Positions 9,098 to 16,789 of a DNA stretch of 44,461 nt are shown one piece after another. The DNA comes from Gammaproteobacteria bacterium. GTDB lineage: Bacteria; Pseudomonadota; Gammaproteobacteria; AKS1. The notes beneath the pieces were generated by a model. That model had not been told where the DNA came from and searched no databases. It saw only the letters and a list, made by a program, of their open reading frames with translations. Position 1 is the first letter of the stretch; every line of letters starts with the position of its first letter. Location of the stretch: NCBI GenBank assembly GCA_027006175.1, contig JALTKS010000070.1, positions 6,920 to 51,380 of the forward strand. The letters run 5' to 3'. Position numbers and translations under genes: made by a program.

Positions 9098-9780
9098 TGC
9101 CTAAGCAAATCATCCTCAGTTGGAGCAGCGGCAAAGACAGCGCCTGGACCTTGTACCAATTACAACAAGATCCTGATTACGAGGTTATGGGCCTGGTCAC
9201 CACCGTCAATCAAAAATACCAGCGTGTTGCCATGCACGGGGTACGTGAACAAATTCTGCAACAACAAGCCGATGCGGCAGGCTTACCTTTACACGCGCTC
9301 AATATTCCCTCGCCCTGCACTAATAAAGAATATGAAGCTGTGATGCAAAACTTCATTCGCGTAATGCAAAAAAATGGCATTGAATACATGGCATTTGGTG
9401 ATTTGTATCTGGAAGATATTCGTCAGTATCGTGAAAAGCAGCTTGAAGGGTCGGGGATAACCCCTGTCTTTCCGCTTTGGCTGAAACCAACCCGTGCTCT
9501 CGCCAAAGAAATGATAGACGGTGGACTAGAAGCAACCATTACCTGTATTGATCCGAAGAAATTATCAGCCAGTTTTGCCGGACGACGCTTTAACTACGAT
9601 TTCATCAATGATCTGCCTGAGCAGATAGACCCCTGCGGTGAAAATGGTGAGTTTCATAGCTGTGTGCATAATGGCCCTATGTTTCATCACCCTATTGGCA
9701 TAACCACAGGTGATGTCGTTGAACGTGATAACTTTGTATTTGCCGATTTAATTCCTTCGCCAATTCGATATACTGCCTGA
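9097..9780 (+). CDS. DUF71/COG2102 (Dph6-like) ATP-pyrophosphatase
   Basis: The 227-residue protein starts with a PP-loop, SSGKDS at 10-15, typical of N-type ATP-pyrophosphatases that adenylate a substrate before amidation or sulfuration. A C-terminal GENGEFHS motif is characteristic of DUF71/COG2102. The eukaryotic and archaeal member Dph6 makes diphthamide, which bacteria lack. Comparative genomics has predicted a second branch of this family to act in B12 salvage. The overlap with the adenosyltransferase gene, downstream of a B12 riboswitch, places this protein in that branch. The reaction is unknown; amidation of a corrinoid side chain is an inference. Confidence 0.85.
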   Translation: MPKQIILSWSSGKDSAWTLYQLQQDPDYEVMGLVTTVNQKYQRVAMHGVREQILQQQADAAGLPLHALNIPSPCTNKEYEAVMQNFIRVMQKNGIEYMAFGDLYLEDIRQYREKQLEGSGITPVFPLWLKPTRALAKEMIDGGLEATITCIDPKKLSASFAGRRFNYDFINDLPEQIDPCGENGEFHSCVHNGPMFHHPIGITTGDVVERDNFVFADLIPSPIRYTA

Positions 9781-9803
9781 AATATTTTTTAAGGTGATGT
9801 GAT

Positions 9804-10574
9804 ATGAAAGATCCTGTTGTCATTATTGGTATAGGCGAGATGGCCGGTGTTTTTGCACGTGGCTTCTTACGCTTGGGGCATCCGGTTTACCCTGTTACTC
9901 GTGATATGTCTATTGATACCTTTGCCTCAGAATTACCAACACCGGCATTAGTCCTCGTTGCAGTCGGTGAAGCAGATTTACACTCGACTCTCGAACAGAT
10001 ACCCACGCTTTGGCAAGATCGTCTTGGCTTATTGCAAAACGAATTACTGCCTCGTGATTGGCATGCCCATGATTTAAGCAACCCGACCGTTATTTCAGTC
10101 TGGTTTGAAAAGAAAAAAGGCATGGATTACAAAGTGCTGATCCCATCGCCTGTCTTTGGTCCCAGAGCTGAATTAATCGCTGCTGCTCTCGCTGCAATTG
10201 ATATTCCAACCAGCCTTCCCGCCAACAGCGATGAACTTTGTTATGAGTTAGTTAGAAAAAATGTTTATATTTTAACGACCAATATTGCCGGGCTCAAAGC
10301 AGGTGGAACGGTGAGTGAGTTATGGAAAAACCACCAACAACTTGCCCGTGATGTCACCAAAGATGTGATGAAATTGCAAGCATGGCTAACCAACGTCGAA
10401 CATGTCGATGAGGAAAGGTTAATCAACGGTATGCTGGAAGCATTTGAGGGCGATCCTGATCATGGTTGTATGGGACGCAGTGCACCAGTGCGTTTGGCAC
10501 GTGCGCTGGAACTTGCCGATAAGGCGGGTATTGAGTTAACGACCTTGAAACAGATCAGCGCTGAAACCAACTAA
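9804..10574 (+). CDS. Unassigned Rossmann-fold protein in the B12 operon
   Basis: I do not recognise a specific family. The N-terminus VVIIGIGEMAGVFARGFLRLGH has the strand-turn-helix of an NAD(P)-binding Rossmann fold with a changed glycine pattern (GIGEMAG). The remainder (about 150-256) is mostly helical and rich in charged residues, with IAGLKAGGTVSELW and GMLEAFEGDPDHGCMG. The two-part layout recalls ketopantoate reductase or 6-phosphogluconate dehydrogenase-like proteins. It follows the DUF71 gene after 23 bases with an AAGGTGATGTG ribosome site, so it is probably the last gene of the B12 operon. Function unknown. Confidence 0.75.
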   Translation: MKDPVVIIGIGEMAGVFARGFLRLGHPVYPVTRDMSIDTFASELPTPALVLVAVGEADLHSTLEQIPTLWQDRLGLLQNELLPRDWHAHDLSNPTVISVWFEKKKGMDYKVLIPSPVFGPRAELIAAALAAIDIPTSLPANSDELCYELVRKNVYILTTNIAGLKAGGTVSELWKNHQQLARDVTKDVMKLQAWLTNVEHVDEERLINGMLEAFEGDPDHGCMGRSAPVRLARALELADKAGIELTTLKQISAETN

Positions 10575-10583
10575 ACCAGACGT

Positions 10584-11483
10584 TTAATGACCAAAAAGCG
10601 TTAGTGTAATAATAGCGATAATAACAACAAGAATCACAATACTGCGTAGCACCAGGCCCATGACCGCACGTACATGCTGAGGCACATCTTCGCTACTAAC
10701 ATCATCTTCTGTTACGGATGCAGGCATTTGTAAGGCACCTAAACCACCTGCAATCACCGCCAGAGAAGCCGCCTTTTGCCAATCATCCTGCCATTCAGTA
10801 CGGCGTTCACGCCAATGTTGAATCACATCAACAAAGCTACCGGCCATCGCGAATAACAAGGCTACCAAGTGCGCAGGTACCCAGCCCAAAATAGCGTAAA
10901 GACGATTAACTGCTTTAGCAAACGCATCTGACTGCTGTCCGAAACGACTTTGTAAATGACAGGAAATACGATAAAGCACGACACCCAGAGGACCTGAACC
11001 GAGCATTGCAAACACTGTAAACCAGATAATCGGGGATAAAATTTGCTCACTGCCAACAATTAATACCCGTTCAACTAAACTTTGCTGTAGTTCACTCAAT
11101 GCCTCAGGTGGTTTCTCACCCAGAATGTCTGTTGCAGCTTCCTTTGCCTGCGCTTCATCTTCGTTATCCCAGGCGGTTAAAAAACTGTCGAGCTGTTTTT
11201 CGATATCCTGTGGACCAATACAAAGAAACAGTACCGCGGTTGAAAAGACCAGCGAGAACAGCCCAAGAAAAACACCTTCTAGCAAATTATTAATAATAAT
11301 AACCGCTAACACCGGGCCTAAAAGAATCAATAAAACAACAACCGGCCCTTGCCAGCTGCGTTCATCTGACCACTTTTTAATTTTGTCGGTGTATTTATCA
11401 AACCAGTCGAATTGACGATAGTCTCGCAGATGACTAAAAGAACGCTCAAGCACCAAGCTAATTAATATTGCAATCAAACTCAT
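10584..11483 (-). CDS. ampE: AmpE-like inner-membrane protein
   Basis: The protein of about 299 residues has several membrane segments, an N-terminal LERSFSHLRDYRQFDWFDKY stretch and a central LYRISCHLQSRF, as in AmpE, a CbiB/CobD-fold membrane protein proposed to act as a signal transducer next to AmpD. Because the B12 operon lies next door, the related cobalamin enzyme CbiB is the main alternative, but the position directly downstream of ampD and the sequence favour AmpE. The ATG at 11483 is chosen; an in-frame GTG at 11492 sits almost on the AGGGTGA site. Confidence 0.8.
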   Translation of the reverse strand: MSLIAILISLVLERSFSHLRDYRQFDWFDKYTDKIKKWSDERSWQGPVVVLLILLGPVLAVIIINNLLEGVFLGLFSLVFSTAVLFLCIGPQDIEKQLDSFLTAWDNEDEAQAKEAATDILGEKPPEALSELQQSLVERVLIVGSEQILSPIIWFTVFAMLGSGPLGVVLYRISCHLQSRFGQQSDAFAKAVNRLYAILGWVPAHLVALLFAMAGSFVDVIQHWRERRTEWQDDWQKAASLAVIAGGLGALQMPASVTEDDVSSEDVPQHVRAVMGLVLRSIVILVVIIAIITLTLFGH

Positions 11484-11555
11484 ACGAACCACTCACCCTA
11501 CGACATATTTTCCGGCTATTATTATCCCTACAAATACGATAATAAGCTACCACAT

Positions 11556-12098
11556 TTAAGTGGATAACAGCTTTTGCAGCCTGGACCAGTCGAATGCCTC
11601 ACCCGGATCGGTTTTTCGTCCTGGTGCAACATCACTATGCCCGACAATTCTATCCGTAGTAATGGCCGGATAGGCAGCCTGAATACGGGAAATAAGTAAT
11701 GCCAACTGCTGATACTGTTCTTCGGTATAAGCCGTATCATCCGTGCCTTCAAGCTCAATACCGATTGAATAATCGTTACAACACGTTTTGCCTTCAAAGC
11801 TCGACTCACCGGCATGCCAGGCTCGTTGCTCGAAAGGAACATACTGCACAATTTCACCGTCTCGGCGAATCAGAATATGGCTCGACACTCTTAGATGGGA
11901 TATTTGCTTAAAGTAATCATGCTCATCCGGATTAAGCGTGTTGGTAAATAAAGCATCAATCCAGGGACCACCAAATTCACCTGGTGGCAAACTGATACCG
12001 TGCACAATTAAAAGAGAGATATCCTCAGGACGTTCATCACAATTAGGCGAGAATATTTGCCGAGCTCCGCTAACGAGACCCTGTTTTATTTCCATCAT
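11556..12098 (-). CDS. ampD: N-acetyl-anhydromuramyl-L-alanine amidase
   Basis: The 180-residue cytoplasmic zinc amidase cleaves the stem peptide from anhydro-muropeptides during murein recycling; its loss derepresses AmpC in organisms that carry the system. The zinc ligands known for AmpD can be placed at H33, H154 and D164 (VHG, VGHSDV and KTDPG), and the length is normal. The start is the first of two ATGs at 12098, 13 bases after the egtD stop; a longer reading frame overlaps egtD and would add a non-family hydrophobic leader. It lies in an apparent egtD-ampD-ampE transcript. Confidence 0.93.
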   Translation of the reverse strand: MMEIKQGLVSGARQIFSPNCDERPEDISLLIVHGISLPPGEFGGPWIDALFTNTLNPDEHDYFKQISHLRVSSHILIRRDGEIVQYVPFEQRAWHAGESSFEGKTCCNDYSIGIELEGTDDTAYTEEQYQQLALLISRIQAAYPAITTDRIVGHSDVAPGRKTDPGEAFDWSRLQKLLST

Positions 12099-12111
12099 TA
12101 ACGTTAAAAAC

Positions 12112-13101
12112 CTAGGTAGGCGAAGCCAAAACCAAAGAAAAATAATTATTATCAGGAGAAAAATGCTCATCTAAACAAAAACCGGCTTCCTCCAACATAC
12201 TACTCAAAGAAAAAAATGTGAATTTTCGACTAATTTCGGTGAGAATACTATCACCCTTTGAAAAACTGATTTCTTCTTCCAGAACCGGTAATTTCACCGT
12301 TTGTTCTTCTGTTGCAATCAGGTGCATTTCAATCTGTGATTCATCATGATTAAAAAAAGCGTGGTGCTCAAATTTTTCTGAATCAAAATCAGCATCAACT
12401 TCTCTGTTTAAAACATTTAATAAATTCAGATTAAACGCGGCAGTCACACCGGTTTCATCATTATAAGCAGCATTCAGAATACCTTCATCTTTCACTCGGT
12501 CTGCACCCATTAAAAGCATATCTTCACTCGACATGTTTTTTCGTAATTCTGACAGAAAGGCAACACCATCATCATGTTCAAAATTTCCAATGGTTCCTCC
12601 TAAAAACACATACAAACTTTTTCCATCAATACGGGGAAGATGGTCCAGACCCGCATTGTAATCACCGACCAAACCATTCACATCCAACCATTGGTATTCA
12701 TCAACCAAATGCTCTGATGCTTCTCTGACAATTTCTTCACAAACATCAAATGGCCAGTAAGTCACCTGACAACAATGTTGCTCGCAGGCGGTTAATAATC
12801 GTCGTGTTTTACGTGATGTGCCACTTCCTAACTCGATAACATGTTCAGGTTTGCACCGCTCAATAATCTTGCTAGCGGCTGTTTCCAGTAATGAGTCTTC
12901 AGTACGGGTTGGGTAGTACTCTTTTGTATCACAAATTTTGTCAAACAACTGCGAACCATGGTCATCGTAAAAATATTTAGCCGGCAATTTTCTTGGCGTT
13001 TGTAACAAGCCCTTCCGAACATCTTCCAGTAATGAAGACACATCACGTGCCGGTAATACCTTCTGACAGTTAATTCGTTGTTGTTGAAGTGTTAATGCCA
13101 T
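12112..13101 (-). CDS. egtD: L-histidine N-alpha-trimethyltransferase
   Basis: EgtD uses three S-adenosylmethionine to turn histidine into hercynine, the first committed step of ergothioneine synthesis. The 329 residues fit the family. The N-terminal PAKYFYDDHGSQLFD segment and the SAM-binding motif IELGSGTSRKTRRLL are diagnostic, followed by PFDVCEE and LFVFLGGTIGN-like strand motifs. The ATG at 13101 has AGGAG six bases upstream and is preferred to the TTG five codons earlier. It diverges from egtC and egtB, sharing a 136-base control region, and leads into ampD. Confidence 0.93.
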   Translation of the reverse strand: MALTLQQQRINCQKVLPARDVSSLLEDVRKGLLQTPRKLPAKYFYDDHGSQLFDKICDTKEYYPTRTEDSLLETAASKIIERCKPEHVIELGSGTSRKTRRLLTACEQHCCQVTYWPFDVCEEIVREASEHLVDEYQWLDVNGLVGDYNAGLDHLPRIDGKSLYVFLGGTIGNFEHDDGVAFLSELRKNMSSEDMLLMGADRVKDEGILNAAYNDETGVTAAFNLNLLNVLNREVDADFDSEKFEHHAFFNHDESQIEMHLIATEEQTVKLPVLEEEISFSKGDSILTEISRKFTFFSLSSMLEEAGFCLDEHFSPDNNYFSLVLASPT

Positions 13102-13237
13102 ACCCTGCTCCTGCAACCCTGTTCCATATAAATAACAACAGTCATCAATAATGATTTTTAGTTATTGGTTATACTGCTGCGATAGGCTAACATCTACTGT
13201 AAATACTGTCGAACCCAACTATTATAAAGGATATGAA

Positions 13238-14020
13238 ATGTGTCGCATGGCGGCCTATCTTGGGCCTGATATACGCCTCGATCAGTTCCTTACCAGACCA
13301 CCTCATAGCCTGGTGGTTCAATCCTATGCCCCTCAAGAATTAGTTTACGCCAAGGTCAATGCAGATGGCTACGGCTTTGGCTGGTACAACGATGCGCAAC
13401 AACCCTGCCACTACCGTAGCCCAATGCCAATCTGGTCTGACCCCAATTTAGATAATCTGGGGCGCGGTCTCGCCTCTTCACTCTGGTTGGGGTTTATTCG
13501 CAGTGCAACCGAAGGTTCATCTATCAATCATGAAAACACCCAACCTTTTTATGATGACGAGCTATTGTTTATGCATAATGGCTATATTGAAAATTTCAAT
13601 TCTCACGTTCGGCGTAAAATTTCGGATTACCTCAGCAACGATATTCATGCTGCCATTCAGGGTACCACCGACTCTGAATACCTGTTTGCCCTGTTACGTG
13701 AATTATTAAACAACAATGTAGAACTATCTATCGAAGAAGCCTGTGCAGAAATGCAACGACTGTTAGCCCGCTGGTTAGGCGATGAAACCAAAGCGCTATT
13801 AAATTTCATTGTCAGTGATGGTGAATTATTATATGCAATAAGACATGGCATAAACCATGATAGTCCTTCTCTTTATTACACCACAGACGATGAACGGTTT
13901 CCTGATGCGCAGTTGATTGCCTCAGAACCAATGACATCTCAAGAGCTTTGGTTGCCTGTCCCTGATCACCATATTCTGATTTTATCTAACGATGATCCTG
14001 CTGAATTAATATCACTATAA
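13238..14020 (+). CDS. egtC: Class II glutamine amidotransferase, EgtC
   Basis: EgtC hydrolyses the gamma-glutamyl amide of the hercynyl-gamma-glutamylcysteine sulfoxide formed by EgtB. The start is fixed at the ATG at 13238: AAAGG lies seven bases upstream, and only this start gives the catalytic N-terminal cysteine (MCRMAAYLG, Cys2). Further Ntn-amidotransferase motifs are NHENTQPF, FMHNGYIENF and TTDSEYLFALL. The product is 260 residues. The stop is directly followed by the egtB start, so the two are translationally coupled. The main alternative is a generic YafJ-type amidotransferase; the neighbours argue for EgtC. Confidence 0.9.
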   Translation: MCRMAAYLGPDIRLDQFLTRPPHSLVVQSYAPQELVYAKVNADGYGFGWYNDAQQPCHYRSPMPIWSDPNLDNLGRGLASSLWLGFIRSATEGSSINHENTQPFYDDELLFMHNGYIENFNSHVRRKISDYLSNDIHAAIQGTTDSEYLFALLRELLNNNVELSIEEACAEMQRLLARWLGDETKALLNFIVSDGELLYAIRHGINHDSPSLYYTTDDERFPDAQLIASEPMTSQELWLPVPDHHILILSNDDPAELISL

Positions 14021-15208
14021 ATGAATCAACATCTTTTAATACAAATAGGGCAAGTGCATAAAACAATGCATGCCATGGCTAATCAACTCAGTGATGATGA
14101 TTATCGCCGCCAGTACCATCAGGATCTTAGCCCCTTGGGATGGCATGTCGGTCATTGTGTCTTTATAGAAACTTATTGGCTAAGAGAAGTTGTTCTTAAT
14201 GATAATACCATCACATCCAAATTAGAGTGGCTTTATATTCCTGAAAATATATTAAAACCGGAACGTGGCCCGGCGCTACCGCCTATTGAAGAACATTTAC
14301 AGTGGTGTAAACAGTTAGCGGATGAGAATTCTGTTATTTTCCAACAAGCCTCACCAGCGCTAACAGCACATAAATTAAATAAACAAGACTATCTTTTAAA
14401 ATTTATACTGCAACACCATAGTCAACATATTGAAACAATGGCGATGGTGTTGGCTCAGCGTCAGTTACAACTCAAGCCAACAATATCTGTATCTCAGCCG
14501 CTTAAAGAAAATACGAAAATAAGCTACCACTTTAAAAATTATGCGGGTGGGATATTTAATATTGGCAGCCCTCATGAAGCAGAAGCCTTTGATAATGAAC
14601 TCCCCCCACAACAGATTGAACTCAACCCATTTTTACTCGCTGATTCACCCGTAACCAATGCTGATTGGTTAGCATTTATTGAAGATGGCGGTTACCAGCA
14701 AAGAATCTTCTGGGATGACCCTGGTTGGGAGTGGTGTAAAAGCAATAATATTTCGCGACCTGAAACATGGCTTGCTAACCATGATGGCGATTTCTGTGAA
14801 ATTTCATCCATGGGGGCAAAAAATCTGGAACCCGCTGGCGCCGTTTCAGGTGTTAACTATTTTGAAGCCAATGCCTATATTGCGTGGTTACGACACACTT
14901 CAAGTCAATATAAACTCATCCGTTTACCTCATGAACATGAGTGGGAAGTTGCTGACAAATCAGGAACATTAAAACGCACAGGCGAAGTTTGGGAATGGTG
15001 TGAAAACCTGTTTTACCCTTATGACGGTTTTAAGGCTTTTCCTTACGAAAACTATTCCAAACCATGGTTTGATAATAATCACTTTTGTCTTCGCGGAGGA
15101 AGTCAGCATACTCAGGATATCATCCGGCGCAGTAGCTTCCGCAATTTCTACAACCCTGATAAGCGTCATATCTTCTCGGGTCTACGCTTGGCGATGCCGA
15201 CCAACTAA
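14021..15208 (+). CDS. egtB: Ergothioneine sulfoxide synthase EgtB
   Basis: EgtB is a non-haem iron enzyme joining hercynine to the thiol of gamma-glutamylcysteine (or cysteine) with oxygen. The N-terminal DinB-like domain shows WHVGH and HHSQHIE, placing the three iron ligands at H45, H132 and H136 with the family HX3HXE arrangement. The C-terminal part (about 170-395) is a formylglycine-generating-enzyme-type domain with GEVWEWCENLF, CLRGGS and a SGLRLA end. At 395 residues it is slightly short for the family. OvoA and SenA are related alternatives; the egtC partner favours EgtB, probably acting on gamma-glutamylcysteine. Confidence 0.92.
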   Translation: MNQHLLIQIGQVHKTMHAMANQLSDDDYRRQYHQDLSPLGWHVGHCVFIETYWLREVVLNDNTITSKLEWLYIPENILKPERGPALPPIEEHLQWCKQLADENSVIFQQASPALTAHKLNKQDYLLKFILQHHSQHIETMAMVLAQRQLQLKPTISVSQPLKENTKISYHFKNYAGGIFNIGSPHEAEAFDNELPPQQIELNPFLLADSPVTNADWLAFIEDGGYQQRIFWDDPGWEWCKSNNISRPETWLANHDGDFCEISSMGAKNLEPAGAVSGVNYFEANAYIAWLRHTSSQYKLIRLPHEHEWEVADKSGTLKRTGEVWEWCENLFYPYDGFKAFPYENYSKPWFDNNHFCLRGGSQHTQDIIRRSSFRNFYNPDKRHIFSGLRLAMPTN

Positions 15209-15612
15209 TCTCTGCGCCCTGCCATTCCTTTCAGTACCATATCTGTATAACTGACCATACCCACTAATTCTCCTTCATCAACAACAGGAGCTCTTGATAG
15301 GCCGAATTGATCAAATAATCGGGCACAGTAGCGAATATCCATCTTTGCATGCACGGTAATAACCGGTTTTGACATGATTTCGTAAATATTTACCCGTTCA
15401 GGAGCACGATCCTTTGCTAATACATAGCGTGCAATATCTGCTAACAAGACCACGCCATACTCATCATCATCATGTCGTTTGTTAACAATCAATGATTTAT
15501 TTTCAATATGCTGCATTTTATCGAGTGCTTCACTAACAGTAGTAATACCATCAACAAGATCAAACTTGCGCTTCATTACTTCACTGACTCGAACGATAGC
15601 TTTGTCATTCAT
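15205..15612 (-). CDS. Two-CBS-domain regulatory protein
   Basis: The 135-residue soluble protein consists almost entirely of two CBS motifs (about residues 8-65 and 77-132), with the second ending in APVVDEGELVGMVSYTDMV. Such pairs bind adenine nucleotides and gate attached enzymes or transporters. The ATG overlaps the stop of the PII-like gene (ATGA), with GGAGG seven bases upstream. As last gene of the DUF1538 operon it probably senses nucleotide or energy state for the membrane pair. It is convergent with egtB, and the two coding regions overlap by four bases. Confidence 0.85.
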   Translation of the reverse strand: MNDKAIVRVSEVMKRKFDLVDGITTVSEALDKMQHIENKSLIVNKRHDDDEYGVVLLADIARYVLAKDRAPERVNIYEIMSKPVITVHAKMDIRYCARLFDQFGLSRAPVVDEGELVGMVSYTDMVLKGMAGRRD

Positions 15613-15959
15613 AATTTTTCCTCCACAACTTCTGTCAATTCACGTATTTGATGCGCAACACCCACTGCATCCTCCACATCAATTTGAAATGCGATCCCGG
15701 TTCCTGGCCGTTGATCGAACTCACCTATTTCTGAAATTTTTTCCAGTATTTCACGACTCATATGCTCTTCTACCAGAAACAGCAGCATATCCCGTTGTGT
15801 TTCCAGATTCATACCTAGAAATGTTTTTGCTTTCTTGATTCCTTCACCGCGCGCCTGGCTAATAACCGTTGCACCGGTTGCACCGGCCTCTCGTGCTGCA
15901 TCAAGTACTTTATCTGTTTTTTGATCTTCAACCAGGGCAATCAATAATTTAAAATGCAT
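15609..15959 (-). CDS. PII-like signalling protein lacking the modified tyrosine
   Basis: The 116-residue protein has the ferredoxin-like strand pattern of the PII family: MHFKLLIALVED, GATGATVISQARG, a T-loop region about 35-53, and a B-loop-like FDQRPGTGIAF at 81-91. There is no tyrosine anywhere in the sequence, so uridylylation at the classical T-loop position is impossible. This separates it from GlnB and GlnK and groups it with PII-like proteins that sit next to transporters. The ATG at 15959 has AGGAGG about eight bases upstream; a GTG two codons earlier is too close. Likely partner: the DUF1538 proteins encoded upstream. Confidence 0.85.
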   Translation of the reverse strand: MHFKLLIALVEDQKTDKVLDAAREAGATGATVISQARGEGIKKAKTFLGMNLETQRDMLLFLVEEHMSREILEKISEIGEFDQRPGTGIAFQIDVEDAVGVAHQIRELTEVVEEKL

Positions 15960-15988
15960 AATCACACCCTCCTATTAAAATATAATAT

Positions 15989-16789
15989 TTATGTTTTATT
16001 CTCTTCTTTATTTAATTTTTTCACATTACGCTTATAGCGCCACTCACTTAATTGTGCATACGCCATAACGGTAATCATCGGGAATAAACTGGCAAAAGCA
16101 ATTAAACCAAAACCATCAATAATCACACTGCGACCTGGCACGGTTCCAGCCAAACCCAAACCTAATGCCGCAACAAGAGGAACCGTTACCGTGGATGTGG
16201 TGACACCACCCGAGTCATAAGCCAGCGGTATAATCATTTTAGGTGCAAACAGCGTTTGTATAAGTACCAGCACGTAACCGGTAATAATGTAGTAATGCAA
16301 TGGTGTGCCGGTAACAATTCGAAATGTTCCCATTGAAATACCAATGGCAACACCTACCGCAACCGCTATACGTAAACCCCAAACACCAATAGCGCCAGCG
16401 GACACCGCATTTGCCTTAATCGCAACCGCAATCAATGATGGTTCAGCAATGGTTGTAGAAAAACCTATTGCGGCCGCAAATAAATAAACCCAAAGGTAAT
16501 CCCCCCAGTTCAACTTATCTGATACCGCCTCAATGCCGGCATATATAAAAGCAGGATCAGTCAATTGTGTTGCCATTAACTTACCCAGCGGGAACAACGC
16601 TTCTTCCAAACCGACTAAGAAAAAACCTAAACCAAGTAACACATACAGCAAACCCAACAAGATATTTTTTAAATTAGATATTTTTTGTCGTAAAACAATA
16701 ATTTGAAAAAAGAAAATAATCGCAATAATCGGTATCAGATCAAACAGAGTCTGCGTCAAGGTATGAAAAACATGTTCCAGCAATCCCAT
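15989..16789 (-). CDS. DUF1538 integral membrane protein, second copy
   Basis: The 266-residue protein has about seven predicted membrane segments. Conserved loops include FSTTIAEPSLIAVAIKA and [19 protein letters not shown], followed by VIIDGFGLIAFASLFP. These small-residue, Ser/Thr-rich re-entrant-looking motifs suggest a substrate or ion path. It is a paralogue of the protein encoded directly upstream, and its start overlaps that gene's stop by one base (TAATG), which implies a stoichiometric pair. The charged C-terminal tail (RYKRNVKKLNKEENK) is probably cytoplasmic. To my knowledge DUF1538 has no established function; transport is an inference. Confidence 0.85.
   Translation of the reverse strand: MGLLEHVFHTLTQTLFDLIPIIAIIFFFQIIVLRQKISNLKNILLGLLYVLLGLGFFLVGLEEALFPLGKLMATQLTDPAFIYAGIEAVSDKLNWGDYLWVYLFAAAIGFSTTIAEPSLIAVAIKANAVSAGAIGVWGLRIAVAVGVAIGISMGTFRIVTGTPLHYYIITGYVLVLIQTLFAPKMIIPLAYDSGGVTTSTVTVPLVAALGLGLAGTVPGRSVIIDGFGLIAFASLFPMITVMAYAQLSEWRYKRNVKKLNKEENKT

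Noticed and set aside
9097-9780. Diphthamide synthetase function for the DUF71 protein
   Set aside because: Diphthamide occurs on eukaryotic and archaeal EF2 and is not made in bacteria; the neighbours are B12 genes.
11125-11415. 96-codon open frame on the plus strand inside ampE
   Set aside because: It is antisense to a gene with clear membrane-protein features and has no ribosome site or family pattern.
10584-11483. CbiB cobalamin-synthesis enzyme instead of AmpE
   Set aside because: It is on the opposite strand from the B12 operon, directly follows ampD, and its sequence reads as AmpE; no other de novo cobalamin gene is present.
12099-12170. Longer AmpD with a hydrophobic N-terminal leader
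   Set aside because: The extension lies inside the egtD coding region and AmpD is cytoplasmic; the start at 12098 gives the standard 180-residue enzyme.
14021-15208. OvoA or SenA (ovothiol or selenoneine synthesis) instead of EgtB
   Set aside because: The length is too short for OvoA, which carries a fused methyltransferase, and no senB-type glycosyltransferase is present; egtC and egtD are adjacent.
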